Source: Phoenix dactylifera
Lineage: Eukaryota > Streptophyta > Magnoliopsida > Arecales > Arecaceae
DNA: 64,000 bases
NCBI RefSeq assembly: GCF_009389715.1
Contig: NC_052409.1
Location: forward strand, 7,055,605-7,119,604
Direction of reading: 5' to 3'
In this document: positions 52,002 through 64,000 of the stretch, piece after piece
How positions within the stretch are numbered: position 1 is the first letter of the stretch
Layout of the letters: each line of letters opens with the position of its first letter
The notes under the pieces: model-generated
The model's database searches: none
Told to the model about the DNA's origin: nothing
The model's input: the letters and a program-made list of their open reading frames with translations, nothing else
Position numbers and translations under genes: made by a program

Positions 52002-53699
52002 TTCCATTTCACGAGGGTTGCACTTCCGCCGCCCTGAGCCATCTCTCGCCCTCTAAAACCGGAGCTCTACCTCTCTCTCTCTCCAGTCCGCTTCTTCCTC
52101 CCTTGCTCTCTCTCCTCCGATTCGGAAGCGGAGAAATCCCTCCTCGATCTCGTCTCCATCGGCGTCGCAAAAGGTAACCAATTTTCCGGATCCCGATTGA
52201 ATTTTTTTTCTTTCTTTAGAGTCGTAGATCTTTTCGATTCGGAGCTTTCGGCGAGTTTTTCTGTTTCTTTCGTGTAGATCTGTTGATGGATGTGATCTAT
52301 TTTATGGCTGGATCTGATCTTTTGATGTTCATGTTGGATCTATGTGACTGATGGCTTGAAGGAACTTAGTTTTAATTTTTTCCCCTTTTTTGGGTATGCT
52401 TGGATTTTGTAGGTCGAAATAGTGATCGGTGATAGAATTGTTTAATTTTTCAATTTTATCTTCCGTTGTTGCTATGGTTAAGGTTGATCTGCTCTCCGGG
52501 TATGGAATGTACGGGATGTGATTGAGGATCGGAAATAAACTGAGTTGTTCGGGTCCGAAAATGGGATTTGGAATGGACTCCGGTTTTTATAAATGTTAAA
52601 ATAATTGCGTTTATTTATATGTTGGTTATGATAGATCTCGAGGAGTGCATGAAATGCATGGATGCTAGTTGGTCGCGATTGGGTGCATTCGACAAGGTCT
52701 GAGAATGTTCAAATGCGTTTGCCTTCAAATGTTTGAGATTTTTTCTTGTTAGGTTTGGAAGTTGATTCGGTCGATTTGAGTTAACGAGAACAACGATTTT
52801 GGCATGCAATGTGTAATAGTAGTTGAAGAATTGATTTAAATCCTTCAAAGCAAGTTGAATTTGTGGTGACTGGGGTCTACTGGTTTTGGCATTTTATTTT
52901 GTTTAAAACATTCTGGATTATAAGGAACCATTTTTTTGAAAAATTATTTCGTTCATTTTAGTCGAAGCATATATCGTCTTAGATGGGGCGTAATGTTTTA
53001 GATAAGAGGACTTAGTGCAAGCAAATTCATATAATTCACCATATTTCACTATTTTTTGCTGTGCTTTTCTGGGGAAGGGAGGAGAGAATGGAGAATGATA
53101 AGTCTATGCTGATCTAATTACTTGTTGAGGTTAAATCATGGCTTATCTGCATTCATTTGTCCTGAAAGAACCCGAAGTTTTCAAGATACATCTTTCATTC
53201 TTAATTTTGAAAAGAATGTCTTTATTTGTTTTTTCATTTAAAAGATCTAGATTAAGACGTCTCCTTCTGTTATACATTTGTAACTATATCAAAGTTTAGT
53301 AGTGCTTACATGATGTCTTTCTTTTTTTCTTTTGGAAGAGAATGACTCCCTTAGATTTTTTGATTTTATGATTTTTACAAAAGTTAAGGATATAGATAAG
53401 AAAATTACTGTATGCACGATGCTTATGCATGCCAATAATGCCTTTTCCCCACTGCAACTAATAAATTTAAATTTTTTGCAATCAGTGAGCTTCTTGATCA
53501 TTAGGTTGGTTAAAGACAAGATGGGAATTTTCGGCCTTGAAGGTTTTTTTTGGGACCAGGCACCACAAAGGCTCTTTTTCTAAAAGAAAATATTTGGCAA
53601 AAGCCTAACCACTTTCACTCATATAAATGAAAGTAAATATTACAGGAGAGAAAAAGAAGGGGGAAGAAGAAAGGTAAAGGTGGGAGAAATTACAAGAGT

Positions 53700-54030
53700 T
53701 TTTGAATGAGAATATTTATGCATTTTAGCCACAAAACCGGTTCGGTCCTCATCCAGAAAGGAAATAGAATAGAAAATATTTAGCACATTAGATCCAAATT
53801 GCAGAATATGCATCTATTGCATTCCAGCCATATGGACCAGCAAATTCTAGCAGAAATTACCAAATTTTTTATATGAGAATATTTATGAGTTTTAGCAACA
53901 AAACAGTCCACTCATCATCCAAAAAGAAATAGAATGGATAATATCTAGCATGCTAGATTCCAAATTGCAGAATATACGTCTATTGCATTCCAGCCACAAG
54001 GACCAGCAAGTTCTAGCAGCTAGAGTACGC
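53700..54030. repeat. diverged tandem duplication of about 168 bp
   Basis: Two adjacent copies start at about 53701 and 53869. Both contain GAGAATATTTATG, then CCAAATTGCAGAATAT, TCTATTGCATTCCAGCCA and GGACCAGCAA in the same order and spacing. The copies have diverged substantially. The duplicated unit overlaps the 3' coding end of the LINE remnant. Confidence 0.8.
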
Positions 54031-55050
54031 CAACTAATTTCCCATTTTTTTCCTTGATTGCTTGCTGTCTCCGAGTTGTCCATAGGCTACGATTTTGGAA
54101 AGTAAATTTGTTAGGTTGAGTTGGTATAAAAAACTGATTTGGAATTCTGGCTGAGAAAAGATTAAGGAATAAATGATGCAAAGTTTCTTCATTTTTGCAC
54201 ATTCACATATGGAAGGACCAAACCATTTTCTGGTATGGAGTCTAGCAGCTGTAAGGAGTACTTCTGATAGAGTGGGATAACTAAATTTTTAACCTGTTGA
54301 GGTAGATACAGTTTCCAAGTAAAAGGTGCAATAGGAGATAAGGTGCCACCATTTATTCAAAACATTGTATGTGTCATCAACATAAAAATTCCATGCTTAT
54401 TCCATTTCCAAATAACTCTGTCATATTTAGGCTTGGATGGAAGTTTGCATCATGTTGAACAATCCTTAGTTCATATTCCAATAGAATAGAATTTTTGTTA
54501 ATGGAGACTCTGAACTCAAGTTCCCAAGGAAAGTTTATGATATCTATTAGAGTTTGGAGTGTCTCATAACAAGACACATAGAAGAGAAGCCGACATTTCT
54601 CATATCGAGGAACATAGCAGAGAAGCTTGTGGAACACAATGTTATCTTTATTCTATTTGAAGGCTTACACCTATACGTCTCTTATGCAAGATATGCATCC
54701 AAGGTTATTGGAGTCTAATATAGTTGACAGGTAATTCTTGCCCAAGGAAGGTTAATCTCCTCGGATGTACCACTAAAGATGACCATATCAATTTGAGTTC
54801 TAAAATAAAATACCATGAGATATCAATGGTGAAATCTTTTTACTGGTGGTTACCACAACGGTAGAGAAACCTTGAGAAGAGTCGGATTGAGGGCAAATTG
54901 ACTTTTTGAAGACCATATTGACTCGTGGAAAACTGCACCACCTGTTTATTAATGACAGGAAAATCTTGTATTATTTGGTTCCTGTGAATTATCTTAATAG
55001 TGAGATGAAGTGCCAACCGCGAACAATACCTCATGTCATGGTTTAATTGT
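53880..55050 (-). mobile_element. LINE remnant in the actin leader intron
   Basis: Minus-strand frames match the end of a plant L1-type ORF2. At about 54400 there is a VIWKWNKHGIF-like block. At 54150-54200 is MCKNEETLHHLFL, a decayed zf-RVT knuckle. At 53892-54083 is TLAARTCWSLWLECNRRIF, the 'W.IW.ERNRRIF' block. Reverse transcriptase motifs were not seen, and the upper limit near 55050 is approximate. The family differs from the RNase H-bearing LINEs at 6075 and 10232. Confidence 0.65.
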
Positions 55051-55466
55051 GAGCAGTATGGAATTCTGTCTCTAGTTTACTATGCAAACTTCAGTCAGAA
55101 TTTATATCTAAAAAGCATTATGACTATTCTTCTATAAATGTGGGAAACCTACTCTTAGCTGATCTAGATCCATGACTAAGATACACGTCATGATATTTTT
55201 GTTAATAGATATGCTACCTTCATGATGAAAGATCATTAAGCTCATGTCGGTATATCTGTTGAAGCTTGAATTGTAGAAAATTGTAGGTCTATCTGTAACA
55301 ACTCTGAGATGCTTTGGGGTGCACTATGCAAATTTTCTTGGCCCTTACCTGAGAAGGTTGGACCAGGAGTCAATTCAAGTTATATGCCAATATGAAGCTA
55401 AGGCCAAGCATTGTGCAACATAAGCAAGCAGTGCAGAAAAGAAAATGCTACATCAACAGGAGTCCC

Positions 55467-55503
55467 CCCCCCCCCCTCTCTTTCCCCTTCTCTCTCTCTC
55501 TCT
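55467..55503. repeat. C10 tract and (CT)n run
   Basis: A run of about 10 C residues followed by CT-rich microsatellite sequence in the actin leader intron. Confidence 0.85.
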
Positions 55504-57021
55504 AACACACATACTTATGGCCTAACAGGAATATCAAAGCCATATGCATTGGAAAGTTCTTATCTCTCAATGCAATGGAATTTAGTTTTACTAGTGATCA
55601 TTCTCAAGCAAATATATTATTTTCAGGAGTCCTTGGTCAGCATAAGATGGTTGGAAGTTTTCTTTTGATTAAGAGGCATTTTATCCCTGTTTTGGTCTAT
55701 ATAGATATGGCAATATCGGTGCTGAATCAACATGGACTTTATGAAGCATTAAGCACGAAATTTGTTTTTCTAGGATGGATTCAATGTTTTCTTTCCTTTC
55801 CCTTCTTTTCTTTGCTTTTCTTCATTATATCTTCACTACTATCAAAGTATAGAATTTATTATTCTTTCTTTGCATTTCTTGTTTCTCAATGGTTTGCATG
55901 AAGGACACCTTAATGAGAAATTTTCTTAAAATGCTACTATTCTTGTATTTTACTACCAGCGAAGGGGTGACGATTTTTATTTTTCCAAATCTTAGATCGA
56001 GACTGGATTTCAAGGTGTAGTGAAGCTAGGACTCCTGATCTTTCCTTTATTTTAACTAAACAGCTTCCCTAGAGTCACTATGCTTACCTATGTTTGCTAC
56101 CCTCTTATTCCGGAGTTATAGTTACACCAGCCTTATTAATTAATTGCAAGAGGAACATGTCGCAGTACTGTCATACATACTAAGATGTGAATATCTGTTT
56201 TGGGAAGAAATGGATGGTAGACATGAAATGCCTCAGTGTAGTTTCTATATGGCATTTGTCTTGTCAGTGTAGCTCTCCCACTCTGAAGTCAGGAGCCCTA
56301 CTTCCCACTTTACCATATTAGCATGCCAAGAAATCTGATAGTGAGACTGCCATGAATTGAATGAAATGTACCTTCTGGTTTAGCTGCATCTTTTTCTTTG
56401 GTTAGGCTGCCAATGCACTTGAAAGGATAGTTTATGGATAAAAGCTGCATGGCATCGATAAAAAGATATTACTTAATTGACAAAATTTTTCTATCAATTT
56501 GGCTGCTTACATGAACGTGATTTGCTTCTGGGTAGTCTTTGAGAAATTCCAAGCTGGTTTTTTGTCAGTCTTTGTTATTTATCTTTAGCTCTGACATGGG
56601 ATGATTTTGTGCTTCATGAGAGTTGTTCGAAATCATAAACTTAATCCTCCGCTTAATATAAAGCAATATAACAATTGTGAAAATGGATAATGTCCAGCTT
56701 GTGTCACTCACAATGTTTATCATATTCCTATAATCTTGCAAAGACGGACCATAGAGAAAATGGTGAAGTTAAGGTTCATTCTCATTCTCTTGATTAGATA
56801 CTGTAACTGTTGCTCAAGGATGAGTATCATAGTGAGTGCATAGCAACTTTCTGATAAGAGAACTGTTAATACTTTCTATCTCCTGTGGTCCAGCCTTGAG
56901 AATTTTCTTCACATCCCCCTTTCTTGGTGCTAAAGTTTCCATCTTGCCACTATGCCCGCCCCAGCATTACTTAACTTGTAGCTTTCTTATGAACAATTTT
57001 TGTGCAGGTTTAATATAAAGC

Positions 57022-59186
<2,165 letters not shown>

Positions 59187-62100
59187 ATGTTCTTTTGGGG
59201 TTTTGGTTTTGCATCTTTATGTCTGATGGTAGTAGATGCTATCTGAGGTATTTTCTGGTTGGATGGTCAGTTGACATATATATTTTTTACTTTTGGTTGG
59301 GGGTAGGGGGTGGGGGGTTAAGGGAGTTGTCGACTGTTTTTCTTGCCTTGTTCTATCAGATACACTGTTATCTTAATATACCGGGTATGTACCTGTACAA
59401 GTACTTTGGATTGGCCACCCTTAAAGTTATGTTTTAATTTGTGTCTCAATTTGTTGTCTGGTTTATTTTTTATTGTCTTTCAAGTGTTCTTGCCTTCCCC
59501 ACCCTTTTTTTTTTGTTTGTTCTCCCTCCCTGGATGACTGGCAGTGGGACGTTACAGTTGAGAACCCTAAAAGCCAGAAATTCGTAGCATCATTCGCCAG
59601 TGAAATGGTTTTATTATTGTTACTGAAGCTCCAGAGGTTGTATGCAAGGAAGGGCATTCATTAAGTGCAAATTCTGCACTCAGATTTTACGGAACTTTTA
59701 CCCACTGAATGGGGTACATTTGTAATCTAAAAGCCAAGTGTATTAACCTATGTTGATCGTTTGTTGTGATCAGGACACAGCTTAGGCAGGTTATCAGGCC
59801 CCACCACTGCCTCCCCATCCCTCTTCTCCCACTCTGCTTCTTTTGCCATCTCCGGTGGTCAATCTCATCGCCTAGCTCGTCGAGCTCTCCGTTGGAACCT
59901 CTTCCTCCACTTCTCTGCCCTAGTGATGGTTGGTGTGAAGGTTTGGGGTTGGCCTGGAAGCTCGGGAGGAGAGAAAAGTTATAAAGATGAAGAGATTAGG
60001 GTCCGGTCATCTAGTCGCTGGATTAGATTAAGCTCGAGTCAAATCAAGATTCGAATCTGACTTTCTACTCCGTTCACTTTACTCATTTTATCGTGCTTTG
60101 CTCGTTCTGCTCCAAGAAAAAGAAAAATTCCTTTTTGCTCTTATAGAGCTCGTAAACTCAGATATCCTCAACAAGATAAGTCTATATAATTTTGCATATC
60201 TAGTAGTTGATGCAGTGGATTTGTTAGCAGACATGCTTGATGGGATTGTGGAAGGGGGGTTTTCATCGTGCTAGTCTCCTTTAAGGTCTTCACTGATGTA
60301 TTCAAGTAGGATGGAGGGCTGAAATTTTTCTTCCTCACTTATCTTTTTTTTCTTAGCCCTTATTTTTTTCTTGAAACGGAAGTATTATACATAATATGTA
60401 CTTGACACAATCAAGAAAATTAAAATATAATACATTTCGGAGAGCACTAGATAACTCGGCCTTTTCCATCTATAGATGGTCCCTCGAGTGGAAAGGCCTT
60501 TCTTAGCTTTTCTTTTTCAGTTCTGCCCCATCTTGGTAGCATTCCCGTGGGTTTTAATGAAATTCTCATATCTACCATAGATTTGCCTAGTGGTGTTGGC
60601 ACATCGATTTCCGAGCTTATTGTGGGCTTCCAATAGTATCATCTCTTTCTCTTTCTCCATGAATGCTTCCGTAGAGAGATGATTCTGTGTCCAAAGAATG
60701 AACATAGGGGGTGAAAGCAAGTGAAAGTATATGAAGTCCAAGGAGTCGTTTCATGAGTAAAAGCAAATATTTTTAAAATCACAATAAAAAAAGAAAAGTT
60801 AAAAGCATGAAGAGAGTGACAACTTAATATCAGGGCGTGAATGATTTTGCCATCTTCCTCAACACTGCTTCCCGATCCTACCGACCAGCTTCTTTGCAAT
60901 CTGAGACCAGTTTCCAACACCATATTGCTCCACTAATCTAATCAACTGGAAAATAAACTAGTTAGAAAAGCCAATAACATAAAAGAAAGCAAGATCCAGC
61001 TCTTTAAGTCCTCATGATAACTAGCAAGAAACAAAATTGAAAACATAAAAAGTCATTATAGCCCTCTCTTCTTACCTGTACTCCTCAGCTGTCCACTGCC
61101 CTCCCACCAATTTAATATCCGTTCCATAAGATGTTTGAAATGAACTGCTTGTCCTCCCTTTCCCTTTCACCAATTTAACAACACACATAGAAAAGCAATG
61201 TTAGCTGATTCATAGCAGCCATTAATAGACTAATGCCACCCATGAGAAAATGCTTCTAATGGAAATATCATAAAAACCCAGAGAACAGCAGACTTCTTTT
61301 CGTTTTTCTTTTTTCCTTTTTTTGTTTGATTTAGAACATCAACGGGCAATAGACTTGTATTTGATCCCAGATTGCATCTTCCATGGCATCCAAATTCACT
61401 GCAACAAGGGCCATATGCTAATTTGTTGAGGGCGATTTAATAGCGCAGGCGTGAGCAGGTGCTAAATTATAGTTATATTTGTCTCGATATCTCCCAATTT
61501 CTGTGGGAATTAATATGAAGGAGTTGATATTAATTCCACGAGCCAAACTAAATAGGAGGCCCCTGCTTTATAAGTTTACTGAGAAAAGTGATGCATGCAT
61601 TGGGTCAGCCTGGGCTGGGCTTGGCCTCAAACTCATACGCAACTAGGGCTGAGCTGACGCAAAATCCCAAAGCTAGCCCGACCCAACTCATATTTTGGCT
61701 TGGTCCAGGTCAACGTTAAAGTTAGATTTGGGTCGGAAAAGTTTAAACCGAGTTATATAGGGTCATGCTTGACATCAAAATTAAGCATTAAAACCAAACT
61801 AAAACGTCTTCAGGGTAATTCATGTTTACCACGAGGCAAATAGAGCTATAGATTAGGTTGCATTCTTTATTGCCTATCATTCCAGCGAGACATTATGGAT
61901 GGACAGTGCCACTCCACAACCCTCTTTCCGGAATATTTTATTTTTGACTCTTATGGATATATCTATATTAGATTTGTATGATTTATCCGTCCTAGTATAT
62001 AAAAAAAAAAAACAAATAAATAAACAAACAACTAAAACACAGAGAACAAGGCTATCAACCAAAGCATTGCCTGTATTCATCTAGAATAAACTCCCAACCA

Positions 62101-63669
62101 AAACCTAGATCAAATACTATGGACTTGTGATTAACTAAGATGCAGCCTTACCCAACCCAACCTCTCCTAGCCGATGCAACCCATGTGGTACTTCAGAATG
62201 AAAACAGGTTTGATTTGGATTTAGGTTGTCAGACTCATCTTTAGCTTAGGTGATCAACATAGGAATACTACACTAAGACCCAATCTCAAGCTATTAGGAA
62301 TAGAGTGCAGTACTCTTTGACTTGGTAAGACAGCAGTGCAACCCTTGGTCCAAGCCAAGGCTTACTTTGAAGGTGCATTGCTTAAGGAGCCTTTATGGAG
62401 ATAAATTTAGCATTGATTAGTGTACTATGGTGGAAGGATAGTGCCATGCCATCTCCTTGAAATATCTTTACTCTATTTTTAGTTCATCATTTGTTTCTAC
62501 GTAGTTTTATTTCTTCAAATGTTTGCTAAATTTATAGATCGTTGTGCAGCCTGACAAGGCGTTTTTTTTTTTCCATTCACAAAAATATGGTCTTACAGCG
62601 TAGATTCATTAAGAAAATGAATGCGTTAATACAAAGTCTAGCTGTCCGCCAGTGGGAATACATGAGCATAGGGTTTATTGGGGGAACAAATTGTTCCCAT
62701 AAGAAAACTGTACAATTATCAGTTTGCACTATGCAAACATTTAACAACAAGAGCAAGATTATCAATGTTACCATTGTAATTATTGGACATATATTATCAA
62801 TCAGAAGTAATGTAAAGTTTCTTTTTTTTTAAAAAAAAGGAAATACTAATTTTGTGGCCAGTTCCCCAAAGATTTATTGGTGAACAAAATGTTGAAAATG
62901 ACACATGAGACATCTATATCAGAAATAAATTTATACAGTGTGACACTAGGATTGTCCACAGGGTTTTAAGTTCTCTTAATAGCTTCATTGATGGCCTCAT
63001 AAGTTTTAACTTATGTATTAATTGATGAGCTATGAGTGTTACCAAAGGGAAAAAGGAAAAGAAGCAATACGGAAAAGGAAAGAAAAAGAAAGATATGGGG
63101 CTACAGGTTGGTGACATTCATTACAGTGTGAGACTTGATAGAAGTGTCAATGGTGGACGACTTTAGGATGGCGATACCTGCTTCAAATGCATAGACTCCA
63201 CCTAAAATGCTCCCATCAATGTCTATTTAGTTGAAATCTCAACTAACAGTCACATGTAGATGAAATATGGGAGTCTCAAGGATGTAGAGGATTAAAAGGA
63301 AGGTAAAATCCTCAAGTTGGTGGACCGGTCCATCCATAAACCAACACAAAGAAAGAGGATTTTTTTTTTTTTTTTTCTGTGCGTATTCGTTTGTGGTTAG
63401 ACTGGTCATCAGCTCCAACTAATAGTTTTTTTTTTTTTTTTTTTCACTTGAAAAGTATCCTCCAGTAGGCACCAGGAAGAACTCCTAATAATGGAATCCA
63501 TTGCATTCTGTGTAAAAATTAAAAAAAAAAAATCCCAAGGTGATTTTCTTTGGTAGTGCATGTACCAAAGAATTTCCGCTAGAGAGTAGAAAATAAAGAA
63601 GTTTAATATATAGCCATTTGTTAAGCTCTTAAGCACCATGCAATCAAAAGAATCATTTTCATATCTAGA
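59187..63669. other. actin 3' flank and intergenic DNA
   Basis: The actin 3' untranslated region probably covers the first few hundred bases, but no end was fixed. A hairpin-forming segment with GGCCTTTTCCATC and GGAAAGGCC lies at about 60459-60500. Open frames in the region lack recognisable domains. Confidence 0.45.
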
Positions 63670-63702
63670 CAATGGTGAGGGATGGAGAAATTTTTCAAAC
63701 TA

Positions 63703-63885
63703 AGTATGTTTTTTGTGAAGCTAATGGGACTGCGGACTGAATGGTTGCTTATGTAGCTAGTCACTTCGATAGTACTCTATGGGCTGAAAATGGAGAGTTG
63801 TTTCTGACACTATGAAGTATTTTATTTTTTTTAATTTTATTAGATGCATCCGTACGATCTATCCGCCTTAGGAAAAAAAAAAACT
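63703..63885 (+). mobile_element. LINE 3'-end fragment
   Basis: From 63715 the frame reads CEANGTAD, a stop, then MVAYVASHFDSTLWAENGEL, matching the end of the LINE RNase H domain (compare NKAADWVASYVARYSGEF in the LINE at 10232). It ends with a TGA, a short T-rich 3' part and an A11 tail near 63872-63883. Flanking duplications were not found. It is a very short 5'-truncated copy. Confidence 0.6.
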
Positions 63886-64000
63886 ATTTTCACGAGGAAA
63901 GTATTAATCGCTGGTCTCTCTCATGCGAGAGGATTGGTACCATCCAAGATCGAACATGAAAAGTGCCAACAAGTGATCTAAATTTTTCTGGCAAACTCTC

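Larger units (their letters stand above)
52025..57021 (+). other. actin 5' leader: noncoding exon 1 and 4.8-kb leader intron
   Basis: The noncoding first exon runs from about 52025 to 52173 and is rich in CTCTCT and TCCTCC. The intron spans 52174-57007 (GTAACC...TGCAG), and 14 further leader bases precede the ATG at 57022. A leader intron ending just upstream of the start codon is a conserved feature of plant actin genes. At 4.8 kb it is large for the family and contains the LINE remnant at 53880-55050. The pairing of exon 1 with the coding exons is inferred without transcript data. Confidence 0.65.

Noticed and set aside
51941..52177. A 78-codon gene upstream of actin
   Set aside because: It covers the TATA box, the CT-rich leader and the splice donor of the actin gene.

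Overview
This window is nuclear DNA of a flowering plant, probably a monocot and possibly a palm. The evidence is plant-type GT-AG introns, an actin gene with intron positions typical of plants (leader, codons 20, 152 and 356), copia and LINE remnants, and dense repeats rich in GGTACC/GGTACGG. The palm assignment is an impression from repeat style, not proven. Only three genes look real; most of the rest is transposable-element debris.

Layout. 85-657: last exon of a DUF599 membrane protein gene whose 5' part lies outside the window. 2041-2672: two abutting gene fragments (F-box and BSK-like kinase). 3931-4125: a MITE. 6075-12300: a LINE remnant, then a minus-strand copia element interrupted by a 5'-truncated LINE with a clean target-site duplication. 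12519-12843: a tRNA-derived SINE. 13118-41801: a complete DUF3754 gene of 14 exons (725 codons), rebuilt here by joining in-phase exons; its introns hold many MITEs, TRIM retroelements and microsatellites. 42376-44383: a PIF/Harbinger-type element with another nested inside. 44387-51900: gene-poor intergenic DNA. 51995-59186: an intact actin gene of 377 codons with a 4.8-kb leader intron containing a LINE remnant. 59187-64000: 3' flank and a LINE tail.

The most interesting signal is a dispersed family of short elements, mostly in the introns of the DUF3754 gene. Copies start and end with variants of CAAGGTTTGCCGT/CATGGTACGC and are flanked by 8-bp duplications, several perfect, which points to non-autonomous hAT-type transposons. 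A 1.4-kb element with related termini and decayed coding sequence (24413-25826) may be a larger relative. Also notable are a TRIM with three LTRs in tandem flanked by CCCCA, and a nested hAT element at 38172-39488.

The three genes show no shared pathway: a DUF599 membrane protein, a probable organelle membrane protein (DUF3754) and a cytoskeletal housekeeping gene. No tRNA gene, rRNA gene or CRISPR array was seen.
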